Part shown: positions 35,301-56,000 of the stretch, in pieces | How the letters are laid out: each line of letters begins with the position of its first letter | Position numbering within the stretch: position 1 is the first letter of the stretch | Source: Aporrectodea caliginosa | Taxonomy: Eukaryota; Annelida; Clitellata; Crassiclitellata; Lumbricidae | Assembly: GCA_020284085.1 (NCBI GenBank) | Contig: JACEVL010000062.1 | Span: forward strand, 3,217,110 to 3,281,109 | DNA: 64,000 nucleotides | Reading direction: 5' to 3' | Translations under genes and position numbers: made by a program | Notes under the pieces: model-generated | What the model saw: only the letters and a program-made list of their open reading frames with translations | Database searches by the model: none | Told to the model about the DNA's origin: nothing

Positions 35301-37195
35301 ATGTCACCTTTGAAGAGGCACTTGATCATGTCGTCTGTGAAGAGGCGCAGGATGACGTTGCCTGTGAAGAGGCGCTTGATCATGTCGCCTGTGAAGAGGC
35401 GCTTGATCGTCTCGCCTGTGAGAAGGCGCTTGATCATGTAGCCTGTAAAGAGGCGTTAGATAAGGTCGCCTGTGCAGATTCGCCTGATCATATCGCCTGT
35501 AAAGAGGCGCTTGATCATTTCGCTTGTGAAGAGGTGCTGGATAAGGTCGCCTGTGAAGAGGCGCATGATCATGTCGCCTGTGAAGATGCGCTTGATCATG
35601 TCGCCTGTGAAGAGGCGCTTGATCATGTCGTCTGTGAAGAGGCGCAGGATAACGTCGCCTGTGAAGAGGCGCTTTATCATGTCACGTTTGAAGAGGCGCT
35701 TGATCATGTCGTCTGTGACGAGGCGCAGGATGACGTCGCCTGTGAAGAGGCGCTTGATCATGTCGTCTGTGAAGAGGCGCTTGATCATGTCGTCTGTGAA
35801 GAGGCGCTTGAACATGTCACCTGTGAAGAGGCGCTTGATCATGTCGCCTGTGAAGAGGCGCTTGATCATCTAGCCTGTGAGAAGGCGCTTGATCATGTAG
35901 CTTGTGAAGAGGCGTTAGGTAAGGTCGCCTGTGCAGATTCGCCTGGTCATATCGCCTGTAAAGAGGCGCTTGATCATTTCGCTTGTGAAGAGGCGCTGGA
36001 TAAGGTCGCCTGTGAACAGGCGCATGATCATGTCGCCTGTGAAGAGACGCTTGATCATTTCGCTTGTGAAGATGCGCCTGATCATGTCGCCTGTGAAGAG
36101 GCGCTTGATCATGTCGCCTGTGAAGAGGCGCTTGATCATGTCGCGTGTGAGGAGGCGCTTGATCATTTCGCCAGTGAAGAGGCGTTGGATCATGTCGCCT
36201 GTGAAGAGGTGCAGGATGACGTCGCCTGTGAATAGGCGCTTGATCATTTCGTCTGCGAAGAGGCGTTGGTTTATTGTATTTGTATTTGTATTTGAACACT
36301 TGTTATAGCGCCCCTACCAGATTGCCTATTCAGAGGCGCTCCCGACTATACTGGGCGGACGCTGAATCGGAGTTTCACGCCGAAGCGCATGAGCAATTGC
36401 GAGTGAAGGACTTGCCCAGGGTCCCTACACGGCAGCTTTGAGGTGGATTCGAACCCGCAACCCTCCGGCTGCAAGGCACCGAACATACCCCTACACCACC
36501 GCGCCCCAGTTGTATTGTGTTGTGTTGTATTGTATTGTATTGTACTCCACGTTTATATTGCGACCGAGCCACCCGGAGTAAAGATCCGAGAAATTAATCT
36601 CTGATAAACCGACCGACCGGGAATCGAACACGGGTCGCCGGCGTGGAGAGCGGGCTACCAACCCACTCGGCCACTGTGAAGAGGCCCAGGATGACTTCGC
36701 CTGTGAAGAGGCGCTGGATGATGTCGCCTGTAAAGAGGCGCTTTATCATGTCGCCTGTGAAGAGGCGCTTGATCATGTCGCCTGTGAAGAAGCGCAGGAT
36801 GATCTCGCCTGTGAAGGGGCGCTGGATTATGTCGCCTGTGAAGAGGGGTTCGATGATCCCGCCTTAACGAGGCGTTGGATGATCTCGCCTTTGAAGAAGC
36901 GCAGGATGATCTCGCCTGTGAAGAGGCGCATGTTGATGTCGCCTGTGAAGAGGCGCTGGATGATATCGCGTGTGAAGAGACTGTGAATGATCTCGCCTGT
37001 AAAAAGACGCTGGATGACCTCGCCCTTGATGAGGCGCTGGATGATGTCGCCTGTGAACAGGCGCTGGATGATGTCGCCTGTGAACAGGCGCTGGATGATG
37101 TCGCTTGTGAAGAGGCGTTCGATTATCCCGCCTTAACGAGGCGCTGGATGATGTCGCCTGTGAAGAGGCGCGCGATGATGTCACAGGAAATAAAG
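32322..37195. repeat. 27-bp satellite array, about 165 units, with higher-order repeats
   Basis: The unit is 27 bp and nearly palindromic: AGGCG then a centre with TGATCA then CGCCT. Two main variants differ in the centre (CTTGATCATGT versus CAGGATGACGT) and alternate at the left end. 33170-33790 is highly homogeneous. From about 34640 to 36240 a larger unit marked by TTAGATAAGGTCGCC recurs at about 34643, 35021, 35456 and 35915, with spacings of 378, 435 and 459 bp (14, 16 and 17 units, plus one 3-bp insertion). 36680-37195 is more diverged. Because 27 is divisible by 3, frames of up to 610 codons stay open on both strands. These are not supported as genes. A dimeric SINE interrupts the array at about 36280-36678. 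Confidence 0.97.
36280..36678 (-). mobile_element. dimeric tRNA-derived SINE inside the satellite
   Basis: Reverse complement of the 16276-16673 composite: the second SINE with box B complement GGATTCGAACC (about 36450) and tail GTATTTGTATTTG, then the first SINE ending CCACTCGGCCAC (to 36674). Satellite sequence resumes on both sides. It has the same two-part order as the other copy. Confidence 0.85.
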
Positions 37196-37199
37196 TAAT

Positions 37200-37936
37200 G
37201 ATCACAGCAAATAGTGTAAGTTGAGGTGATTAGGGAGCAATTGGCACCCCAAAGGAACAAGTCCCGCTGAGATCTGGCCCATTTGCGTAAACAATACTAT
37301 TTGTTGTGTGACATTTTTATGTGTCGAAAAACACCTATATAGCCCATATGCGGGGTATCTCGTCGGATTTACCCGAGCCCCAAGGTTCATGACTTCAGGG
37401 CCTAGGAGGTCTGTACCCCTTAATTGCAGGACCCCGGCCAGGTACGCCATTTCTGATATCACTTCATCATCATATCAGACCTTTTGTTTGACGACTGGAT
37501 CAGTTTTAATTAGATTTTCATGTCTGAGCTAGGCTTAGGTGACTAGCGTGTGAATAAGAACCGCAACAATTGAATGCAGCCTTAAAAGCTTTGAAGTACA
37601 GTAGGCCTAAGCTCTTGTTGACATTAGCGGCCTCTTTTGTTGCTTAACGAGTTCGTTGTTTTTCAGTTCGCAAAATCTGTTCATAAAAAGAGGCTGTGCT
37701 GCAGCCACATGAATGTAATTACGACAAAACCCTTCGTCCATTCATTCAATATAATTATCTGTCGCATTAACTCTTCTTTGTGGAATTGTGGTCAGTACAT
37801 CACTACGAGCGCGCCTTAAATCCTAATGCATGTTCCTTCACTGCTCTGAGCATGGTCGGAGCACGCTCGTAGCGAGGATTGCAACCACGATAGTCTCTAT
37901 AGTTGTGGAAGAGCGCTGTTTAAACTGTAAATGTAG
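37200..37936. other. no gene recognised
   Basis: Non-repetitive sequence with small open frames on both strands and no known family. Confidence 0.5.
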
Positions 37937-38325
37937 CCTATATCCGTTTTTTATATAGCGACCGTGTGCTCTCGACAGATTGTCGGTGCGGTCCCCAGAG
38001 TACACAAGGGAGTTCTGTGTTCCCGTCTCCAGCCAGCCAGGTCGTCGATCCTTACGCTCTGCAGTTCGCGGGGACTTAACGGTCCCGCACTCCCGTACAT
38101 TGATGGCGGGTACCTCCTCATGCATTGGACCTTCATTCTGGAACAGTCTTCCATTAGCAATTCGTAACATTGCAGCTCAGGAAACATTTCCGAAATTTCT
38201 TAAGTCGCATCTGCTTAGGTCTGTTGGGTATACCTACGTTTAGCAAACTTTAGCGCCTTTGTGAGGCTCTTGTCAGGCGCTATATAAATGGCCATATAAT
38301 AGTCTACATACATACATACATCCCT
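37937..38325 (+). mobile_element. CR1-like LINE 3' end
   Basis: The plus strand frame 37980-38243 ends with SLRSAVRGDLTVPHSRT, IGPSFWNSLPLAIRN and FLKSHLL, the classical CR1 C-terminus. A non-coding tail with CAGGCGCTATATAAATG and (CATA)n follows. 5'-truncated. Confidence 0.85.
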
Positions 38326-40255
38326 TGCTGACTTTTTCAATGAATTGATAGGCGCTCGAGGTTCTTTAACACCTTGTGTCCTTTTGAATGGGTGCTACGC
38401 AGCCATAGAGTATAGCCTGATGACGGCAAAACCGTGCAGGGTCCAGCCACGTTAATTCTAAGGTCTAGTAGTAGTGTAGGCTATGCGGTTCCGTGCAGGA
38501 ACCGTATACACTAGCCCTAGATTCAGCTCTCTCAAGTAAGTCACCATCATTATACGGACCGGCATCCTCACACATAGAGACGACGCACTGATCAATTACG
38601 CGCTAACAGATGTAGCTATCTGGTCGGGCCAGTTGCGCTTTTTTGGCCATGCATGGTTTTCTGAGTAGAACCGCAGCGAATCAAGCCCAAAAACTATAGA
38701 GAGCACGTGATTGTCACATAAGCTATGTAGTTCAGAATATTCTAAAAGCTTTGGAACCACACATCACACGGCTTCTTGCTGCAGACAGACGGATATGGAA
38801 CATATGGCGCTCATCGTGTAGATGGTTATAGGCTTACTTACTTCAGTCAACCGAGAGAGGCCAACATGTGGACAGAGTCCGACACACTAGGCCTATGTGA
38901 AACAGCAGCTGCAGGTAAAACGAGATAAGGGCATACGGCAACCTGTAGGATTTGAGACAAGGACCATAATTATGAGGATATTGTCACATTATGTCATAGG
39001 CCTTTACGAGATTTGTCGTATAAGGGATTCCGAATTCGTCGTATACGGGATTTATTTGTTCTACATAATAAGACAAGACAAGAAAAGATAAGAATATTTT
39101 TTAATTGACCAATTATTGCTATCCGCTTTTTGATGTACAGGCATGGTAATAAACATAGGCCTATACATGAACGTACCCATTGAGCTAATCGAGATTGTCC
39201 AGTATACTCTCAAACCCTACATAAAATTATAATCCTAAATCCGATAGGCTATATAATCCTAATGAAAGTTTTCCTCATTATGGCGTAGCTGTTACAGCGT
39301 CTTACTTTAATAAGTGGCATATAGTCGATATAACTGTGGCTATAATTGTGCATGAAAGCTCGACCTACTCGCTTCTGTTCCACGCCATGGTATGCATATG
39401 CTCGGAGTGCACACGAAACACCAGGAACAGCTAGTCCCAATCACGTACAGCAGAGAAACATTAATTTTTACACACTTGATGAGACTCGTAATTATATCTG
39501 AAAAGCCAATAGCTTTTATTCGCCTATTATTTCAATATAGGCCTACCTTTAGGCTTATCTTCATAGGGGTCTATAAGTGTAATATGGTACCCTACTTAAT
39601 TAGGGCAATTAATTGTGGAATGGATTCAATGGAGGTGAGCAGGCGCAAAATTTATCCAAATTTCAAAGCGCTTGATATAATAAGCTTTAGGCCTATTCAC
39701 GACGTATGAAGATTGATTTCAACACCAGATATGGAACTGCTTCCCATTTAAACGAAAAACACATGCAATCATGATTGCTTAAAGTAAAGTGTACTGATCG
39801 AGACACTATTACTGCAGAGGGGGTTGGTGAAAAACTCTTACAAGTCCGGATGTCCCGACCATGTCTTGCGTAGCCTACCTAAGACAGGTAGGGGCCTATA
39901 GGGGCCTGTATATATATAGGCATATATGTATACGTGCTAAATTGTAGTGGGTGTACTCGATTCTTAGCTATGAATATTATTATTATATTATTGTTGGGGC
40001 GGTTTGAGAGGTTTCAACTCCCCCTCACAATTCAATCCCTGGACACTATCATAGGCCTATTTGCTTACTTTTTTAATAAAAAGCTGCTGTCAAGGACAAA
40101 ATCTTCGCTAGAAATCGGGCACGTACACGTGAAACTAGAATTCGAAGCGAGATTTGCACGTTCGAAGAGTCGTCGAGAGTGCAAATAATATTATTGAGTA
40201 ATGGGCGATCTGATTAAATGCTTCATTACCCACAAGTTAATTAACGTTTTCTGCT
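38326..40255. other. no gene recognised
   Basis: AT-rich, with many TAGGCCTA words. Open frames up to 105 codons (39392-39709) have no family that I recognise. No element ends found. Confidence 0.5.
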
Positions 40256-40257
40256 TG

Positions 40258-40334
40258 GATGAAAGCGGAAACGGAACTTGATGACGTAAGGCTTATCGAT
40301 CTGAAGGTGCCGCGCATCGATCCGGTGGCTGTGG
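40258..40334 (+). CDS. speculative first exon
   Basis: ATG at 40258 opens MKAETELDDVRLIDLKVPRI followed by DPVAV, then a perfect donor context (GTGGGTGAGT) at about 40334. Composition is acidic and gene-like. No downstream exon was matched: the next coding sequence, the globin at 41139, has its own start. It could equally be chance. Confidence 0.2.
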
Positions 40335-40545
40335 GTGAGTAGCTGCGTGCGCGTGCAGCTGTCGTTGATTAAGAGGAAAAGCGCCGCGATGTGTCGATCG
40401 AGGATAAGGTTCTGTTAGGAAAATGCAACAATCGGATGTCGTCGACTCGCGTATGATCTAAACCGGTTACGCTTTGGTTTAACGTATCACATTGTGTGGC
40501 ACACTTACAAATAGGCCTCTACTTTTATCTGAACTCCCTATCTCT

Positions 40546-40780
40546 CTATAGTGGCAGACTCAGCTGCGTCCACAATGCGGTACCAAATTTTGTTCTGACT
40601 TGAGCCTTCTTCCAGGCAGTGTGGACACCATGCACGTTAGCAATCATCATTCTCGACGACTCTAGTCCATGTGGTCCTAAGTCGACTGCGTTGTCTTTTC
40701 CAATACTTTGGGGACAATTGTTCATAGCGATCCGCAGGGTCCTCGGTGACCTTCGTCTTCTGCGGATCGTGCGGCGTGTC
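40546..40780 (-). mobile_element. decayed LINE RT C-terminal tail
   Basis: The minus strand reads KRQRSRLRTTWTRVVENDD and, in another frame, GVHTAWKKAQVRTKFGTALW. This corresponds to the R-P-R-x-T-W-R-R-x-V-E-x-D ... W-x-x-A-x-x-R-x-x-W-R pattern at the end of RTE/craft-type LINEs. Frame-broken. Confidence 0.4.
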
Positions 40781-41138
40781 AGAAGAAGCGCAATCAGCAC
40801 TTCCAGACTGTGTTGGAGAGATGGGAGTCGTTGCTATTCTTCTCTTGATTATCAGGTTGCCGAAATGATCTCTGTAGGAAGTAGGAAATCTGCAAGATCC
40901 TTCAGAGACAAGCCAACACACCCTAGAAGTACATTATTAGGCCCCTACCCGTTGTATCTCCGCAAAGCACAACCATAATTGAAATACGACCGTGTGATTG
41001 ATAAACCGCCAAATGCTATAAAACTGTGCAGGTGGGTCTTTGACGAAAAGGCCGTTGTTTTATACTTAACGAGCATTTAGTCAGAGTATAGTTGGCAAAA
41101 GTTGGTTGTTTCTTTTGAAAGTATAGGCTATACACGTC

Positions 41139-49119
<7,981 letters not shown>

Positions 49120-49484
49120 TTCCATACAACAAGGAAAACAATCAAACTGACTTTTGCATGAATATACAATCGATCAGTCAGGACAATAAACCAGTGATCA
49201 AGAACAAGAATCCAATGATCAATCAGGACAACTACCTATATAATCAGAATTCGACAAAAATGATATCTGAAAGAGGCAAATGAAAGACAAGGATGGATGC
49301 TGCATACCAAGTTCAAAACAACAATGTGTAACACACTGCAATATTTTTTGTAAATTTTATTTTAGCCAATATTAGCCCTCTGGTTACCCTCCCAGGAACA
49401 GCAGGCACAGAAGCACCACTTAAGCTGGAATCACTTGAAAAACCAGATTTTATGTGGTGCCGAAGACTACAGTCAGGACAACTT

Positions 49485-49845
49485 CCAGCAAAATTCTTAC
49501 ACTTATGCGCAACTCTCTGCTCGGGGTAGCTCCTTCATACCTTCAGGCCTTATGCACATCGGTTTCTACACTTCCTGGTCGCTCTGCTCTGCGCTCTGCC
49601 ACCAGAGGCCTTCTGGTTGTCCCCCGCATGCGTGGTGCAACAGCTCAATCCAGAAGCTTTGCCTATGTCGGCCCCTCTACTTGGAACCATCTTCCGCATG
49701 AATTGCGTCTTGAGCTCCTCAGCCTTTCCCTTCCTCTGTTTCGGAAACGCCTGAAGACTATCTTATTTGTTAGAGCCCTGGGTCGGGAGCGCCTCTGAAT
49801 CTCTGAGTGGCGCTATACAAATGTTCAATTACAATTACAATTGTG
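49485..49845 (+). mobile_element. CR1-like LINE 3' end
   Basis: Reads LMRNSLLGVAPSYLQALC, SALRSATRGLLVVPRMRG, YVGPSTWNHLPHELRLELLS and FRKRLKTILF, then the tail GAGTGGCGCTATACAAATG and (AATTAC)n. The coding part is still open over about 110 codons, so this is a young 5'-truncated copy. It has inserted between ACAACTTCCAGCAA and TGATGCCTCCAAA, two words that are adjacent at 52985-53010. It lies between the convergent globin and WARS2 genes. Confidence 0.9.
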
Positions 49846-50069
49846 ATGCCTCCAAACAATCTAGACAAGGTTGATGTCCAAGTTTAACATATCATGCAAT
49901 TCATAATTTTCATAATTTACAAATGCTCTGAAAAAACGTGAATCAATGTCTACATGCATTGAGTGATTTCTTGCATTATTTCGAGTCTAGGGAAACCTTC
50001 ATAATTTATGTATGTAAGTCAAATGACATAATCTGCTTTCAATTGTTTATATATCTAGGTCACACATCC

Positions 50070-53000
50070 TCATCTGCAACCAATCATTTGCCGAACTGAC
50101 TCATAAGTAGGCCGAGCTATTTGTTTTGCTCGTTCGCTTCCTGAGTCTAACCTCTTAATTAAGTACGAGGGATCAGTCTTTAGCTTGATAATTTTCTCCC
50201 TGATTGGTTTTAAATGCTCAATAAGAATATCTGCAACAACATTCTTGTAAGCGAGCGTGTCTAAGTGAAGACTCTGTTCACAGATCTCCTCTGGGGTGAG
50301 ACCAGTAAATGCAGAATGCAGCTCTATTAAATTGGAGATTCCGGGCCTGCCATGTGGGTCATAGGTTATGTTGCTTGTGAAGTCAGAAACTGCCTTGCGA
50401 ATTTTGTCTCTGATTTCATCCGGTGAATCAGTCAGTTCAATGCGTGCTCTCGGATCCTTGTCAGATTTGCTCATCTTGTTGGCAGGCTTTCGTAAACTTT
50501 TAATTCTCCTAAATTCACCTAAAATATCAGAAACAAGAGACAACACATTACTCAGCAAGAAACTTCTTTTCCCTAAATGTAGAACAATTACCCAAACAGA
50601 CAAATGGCTATGACATGAACCTTGTCATAGAGAATATGAAATCGATGTTGACAGTGACGTTACTTGGTCGTCAACACTTTAACAACAAGAGTGTAGCAAA
50701 AGCGACTGGAAAACCAATGCAGCTTGTCCTTAAAGTGTTAAACAGTATAGGCCTCTTCACAAACCTTCTCATTAACAAAAACATTTAATCTTTTGAACAT
50801 TTTCTTCTAACAGTAAAGACATTTAATCTTTTGAACATTTTGTTATAACAGTAAGCTTGTATTTAGAAACCTCAGTCAAGCACCATACTAGTGATAAACT
50901 TAGATGGAGAGACTGAGTGAAAAAAGACCGACCGGTAATTGGTCGTGGAATTGGAAAGAGAGGTCCAAATGTGTTGTTGAATTGCTTAGCCAGATGTCTC
51001 GCTAGTTCGACGTGCTTAACCTGGTCATCACCAATTGGAACGTCCGTTGCTCTGAAAGCAAAGCCAAATCAATCACCACTCTGATTAAGCATACAGAAGT
51101 TCTTCTATCATTTTTACTGCAAATGTTACCAGTCTTGATCATAATGTGATTGTTGAATTTGTTTATACAGTGCAGGCTATGGGAAAATGATTGTGATTTA
51201 TGTTTCTGGCTGCATTCAGATTTACCATTTCCAGATATTTTAAAGTGTGAAAGTGCCTGCCTGGATTGAACTGCAAAGCTTATGGGTCCACAGCTGTTGT
51301 CACCTTGGCCAAGACCAAAGCTAAGTTCCTACCCATGTTAAGTAGACTGGCAATGGCAGCCAAGGCACAAGTAGGCCTACCATAATTTATCTCAGTTGCA
51401 GCTGCTACAAGGTGTTGGGAGCAGAGACCTGTGCAGCTATATATCAAGTTCACCTTCTCAGGAATTGTACTGCCCTCTGAAGGCTTAAAGCCATCTGCAG
51501 CTAGCGACTGTTGCCCCATATTCAGGGATGCTGTGTAGGCTTTATACTGATCGCTACATAGCACCAATGCATCTTGCAAGTTTACTAAATAATATTGGGA
51601 GCCATGATGTAACTGCAGAGTTGCTTGTAAATGGGCAGCATGTAAACATGTCTCCAGTGCTCTCCACTCTATCAGGACATTTATACACAGCAATATTACG
51701 AACCTCTGACAGCTCTGCACTAACATACTAGTTAAGAGTGATCTGATATTATTAAGTAAACTGGCTGGCTACTTATGATGCAATCATCAGCACCACATTG
51801 TAGCACAAAAGTATGTGCTCAGTGTCCGTTTCCAATTTCTTATATTATTCTGCATTATGAACCTCCGTCATACTTACTGGTATTGAAAAACATCTAAAAC
51901 GCACCTACAAAGAGTGACCATCTAAAGATCTGACCAACTTGATCATAGGTAGTGATCAAAGGCATGTTTATCGGAGATTAGAAATGCAAATCGCTTTGAT
52001 CATAAGAAACAATTAATGATCCGAGTCAACAGACACTAATGTACCGGTATGCAATCTTGCTGCTCAGCAAGTGTTGTTTTAGTTTTGCCTGGAGTTTTAG
52101 TTTTAGTTATTATTAGTTTCACATGCTAGGTGTTTTAGTCATTATTAGTTTTAGTTATTCGGCCAAGTTTTAGTTGTAGTTATTATTAGTTTTACATGCT
52201 AGGTGTTTTAGTTATTATTAGTTTTAGTTATTTCACCGAGTCTGGCAATATTTTCCCCGCACACAGATGCTGCACCAAAAAGGATTCACTCGATACACTC
52301 TATTTCAAATCGATACTTAAAACAGTCCCATACTCCACTAGTTTTAGGTCTATCACCTAAATTTAGTTCGGACATCTTATAAAATTCCAGAGATCGGAAG
52401 ATTACCGAACGAAGTGCTGATTATAAAACACGTATATCCAAAAACTTTGAATATCATAAGACGTTAGGTTTTCGTTATGTGTTTTCGTTGTTATTAGTTT
52501 CGACTGGTTTAGTTTTAGTTTTTTTTCGTTATCGTTTTTCCTCTAGTTTTCGTTTTAGTTTTAGTTAACTAAAACCTTTTGTTTTCGTTAACGAAGGTTT
52601 TCGTTTTAGTTTTCGTTAACGAAAACAACACTATGCTCAGCAGACTAACTTGTAGAGCAGAATATCGGCCGCCTGAAGAACAGGATACGTGAAAAGACCA
52701 AGTGGAACCTCAGTGCTGCCAAATGCCTTCTCCTACATAACAATTTTATCAAATCAGTCAATTACTTTCAGAATTGTTAAGAAGTTATGTAAAGGTGCTA
52801 CATAAATTTAAATTAATCAACTCTGTGGCCTCCTCGTAATACACGATCATTTCACTCCTCAGTCCACTGTTCTCTCAGACAGAAAGCAGTCGGCTTTCAT
52901 ACTGACTGCAGTCTTGCAAATCCCACTTACGCTTTAACTGCTTTAACAACCAGAGTTTAGATGCTGCTGCAGACTGTAGACAGGACAACTTCCAGCAAGA

Positions 53001-56000
53001 GATGCCTCCAAATGATCCAGAGGATGGTGATATCCAAGACTTTCTCAATCTATGTACAGGGCTCCAGACTACAGTTCTGGATTTGAGGCAGCTGTATCCA
53101 AGATTAGCCGTGGAAGTTACTCCCTGTTCGATAGGTCCATACGATTCGATAGGTTTTAAAGATTTATTAAGAAGAATTCAGCAACGTGACTACGATAGCG
53201 AACACCATGAAAACAAGAACTATATCAAACTAAGAGTCTCAAATCAGTGACGTCATAACCTACCATAGGCTACGCATTGTCAAAGTAATGACATTTAATT
53301 AAAACTAAAGTCTTCTGAACATCCTCCCCTTTGTGATGTGTAACCATCACCTAAACAGTAACCGTTATTTGCACTAATTAACTATGTAAGTATCTGTAAG
53401 TGTTTGTTAACCTATCACACAATTCTAAACGATTCAACTGATTCATGTCATGTCAACAGTAACAAATCAATTATCAGAATTTCTATCATCAGAAAATTCT
53501 AGTGGGCACAAAGAGTTAATTGGTCGTGTGAAAACAGTTTCTCCGATGCGGACCTTGACCACTCGCACATGTCCATCATGTCCAGGATGAACGGAGACGA
53601 TTCTTCCCAAAGGCCAACTTCCTCTGGCTGTATCAGAACTCACAACCAGAACCACATCTCCGACGTGAAATTCTCTTTTGGATGAGTGCCATTTCTTTCT
53701 TGATCCCAGGCCAGGTAACCACTCTTGCATCCAGCGACACCAAAAGTGACGAATTAGTTCTTGAACACGTCTCCAACGCTGTCTTGGATGGTGAATTTCA
53801 TCAACCGGAACTGGAGCCGCTCGTCTTCCCAGTTCACCATGCAGGAAATGGCTTGGCGTAAGTGGTGCTATGTCGTGCGGATTTGCTGACTGGTATGTCA
53901 ATGGTCTTGAATTCATAAGTGCTTCAGCTCCGATGAAAGCACTCGTCAACTCTTCATCACCAACTTCAGCGTTCCCAAGAATTGCAGTGATTGCACGTTT
54001 AGCTGCTTTTATCATGATTTCGAATACTCCTCCGAAGTGCGGTGCGGCTGGTGGGTTGAAATTCCACTTTAAGTTATGCGATACTGTGGACTTGAGAATT
54101 TTATGTTGATCCAAGTTCGTTATCAGTTCTTGCAACTCTCGATTTGCCCCAACAAAGTTGCGTCCATTATCAGATGTCAACTCTTCCGGCCATCCCCGAC
54201 GATTAACAAAACGGAAGAATGCTTTTAAGAAGGAATCCGTATCCAGTCCATATGCTATCTCTAAATGTACTGCTCTAGTCGTCATGCAAGTAAACAGACA
54301 CAGATAACGTTTTTCTCTGCATCTACCTCGACCTCGAATTGTAAGGAATGGTCCTGCAAAATCAAGAGCAGTGTGAACGAAGCTTCTCAAAGGACTCGGT
54401 AACTTCAGTCTACCAGTAGGTAATGGCGCCATAATCTGAGTTGCTGACTTTGTGGTTCGACGCTTACATGTCATACACATAGTTTCCCATTCTCGAATAG
54501 CTTCGCGTGCAGAAAGAATCCAATATCTCTTCGACAGCTCTGAAAGTACATGATTTGTGCCACAGACATGAGCTCCCCTTTCATGCTCACATTTTACAAT
54601 CAATCTTGTGATTCCATGTCTTCGAGGCAGGATAATTGGATAACGTGTATCATATGGCAGGACTTCAGCATTAACCAATCTGCTGTTACTTCGCATTAAA
54701 CCATCTTCATCCAGCTGAGGATTGAGAACTAAGAGTTTGCTGCTGGCTGGCAAGACTTTCTTTTGAAGCAAGGCTCGATACTCTTCACTGAAAGCTTCCT
54801 GCTGACAAGCTTTTATCAAAAGGATTTCAGAATCTTTGATTTCTTCACATTGCAGTTCTCCATGACTCCTCTCCTGCTTTTCCAGTCTACAGTTATTGAT
54901 GAATCGAAGAACCCATGACTGCACCCGTATCAATCGTCTCCAATCCGAGTATCTATCTGGGTTTAACCTGTCCTCCAGATTAACGACTGAATTGTTGATG
55001 GTTAGGAAGGTCGATGTTAAATCTTTATGTCGATCTGCTTTTCTTCTTTCACATGATATATCATTAACTGGTTCCATTGGACAAATAGGCCAGTTGTCAT
55101 CAGAAGTTTGTAAGAACTCTGGACCATTCCACCAAAGGGTTTCACTGACGAGACGCGAAGCTGTCAGCCCTCGTGAAGCCAAGTCTGCTGGATTCTGCTC
55201 GGATCGAATATGCCTCCATTGATCTGGATTTGTTGACATTTGAATTTCTCCAATTCTGTTTGCTACAAACGGTTTGTATGCTCTACTCCGACCTCTTATC
55301 CAGTGTAGGACATTCATGCTATCACTCCAGAAGGTAATACTGGACAGTTTGATATCAAGTGGAATTGCAATGTTTGTTCCCAGACGAAGTGCTAATACTG
55401 CTGCCATTAATTCCAGACGTGGAACACTCGTTGAAGTCAATGGAGCTACCTTTGTCTTCGAACATACAAACTGGCTTGAGATGCAACCACTTTCATAGAC
55501 ACATCTTGCATATGCAACCGCAGCATACGCATCAGTGGATGCATCAGCAAATACATGTAACGACATTGACAACAGCTTCTCATTCTGTAGACGAAGGCAT
55601 CTTGGAACTTGAATTCTGCTGACATTAACAAGCTCCGAAAACCAATCCATAACTTCAGCTTTGAGTTCTATGTCCAGTGGATGATCCCAATCCAAACCAC
55701 ATGACCACATCTTTTGCAACAGAATCTTGGCACGGACAATATACGGTGCCAAAAATCCCAGTGGATCGAAGAGCGATGCTACCTTTTTAAGTACATTTCG
55801 CTTGCTGCAAACGAATCCATCTTCCACTGGTTTGAATTGAAAAGTGAAAACGTCTTCATGTGCTAACCATATCACACCAAGGGTCTTTGCTCCATACATT
55901 TGATCACCTTCAATTTCCATCTCAGTAACTTGATCTTCTGGTGGTACATTCTTCAACACTTCATCCGAATTTGACAACCATTTGCGTGCATGCATATCTG

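Noticed and set aside
32322..37195. CRISPR-like array
   Set aside because: The units are directly contiguous without unique spacers, and the sequence is eukaryotic.
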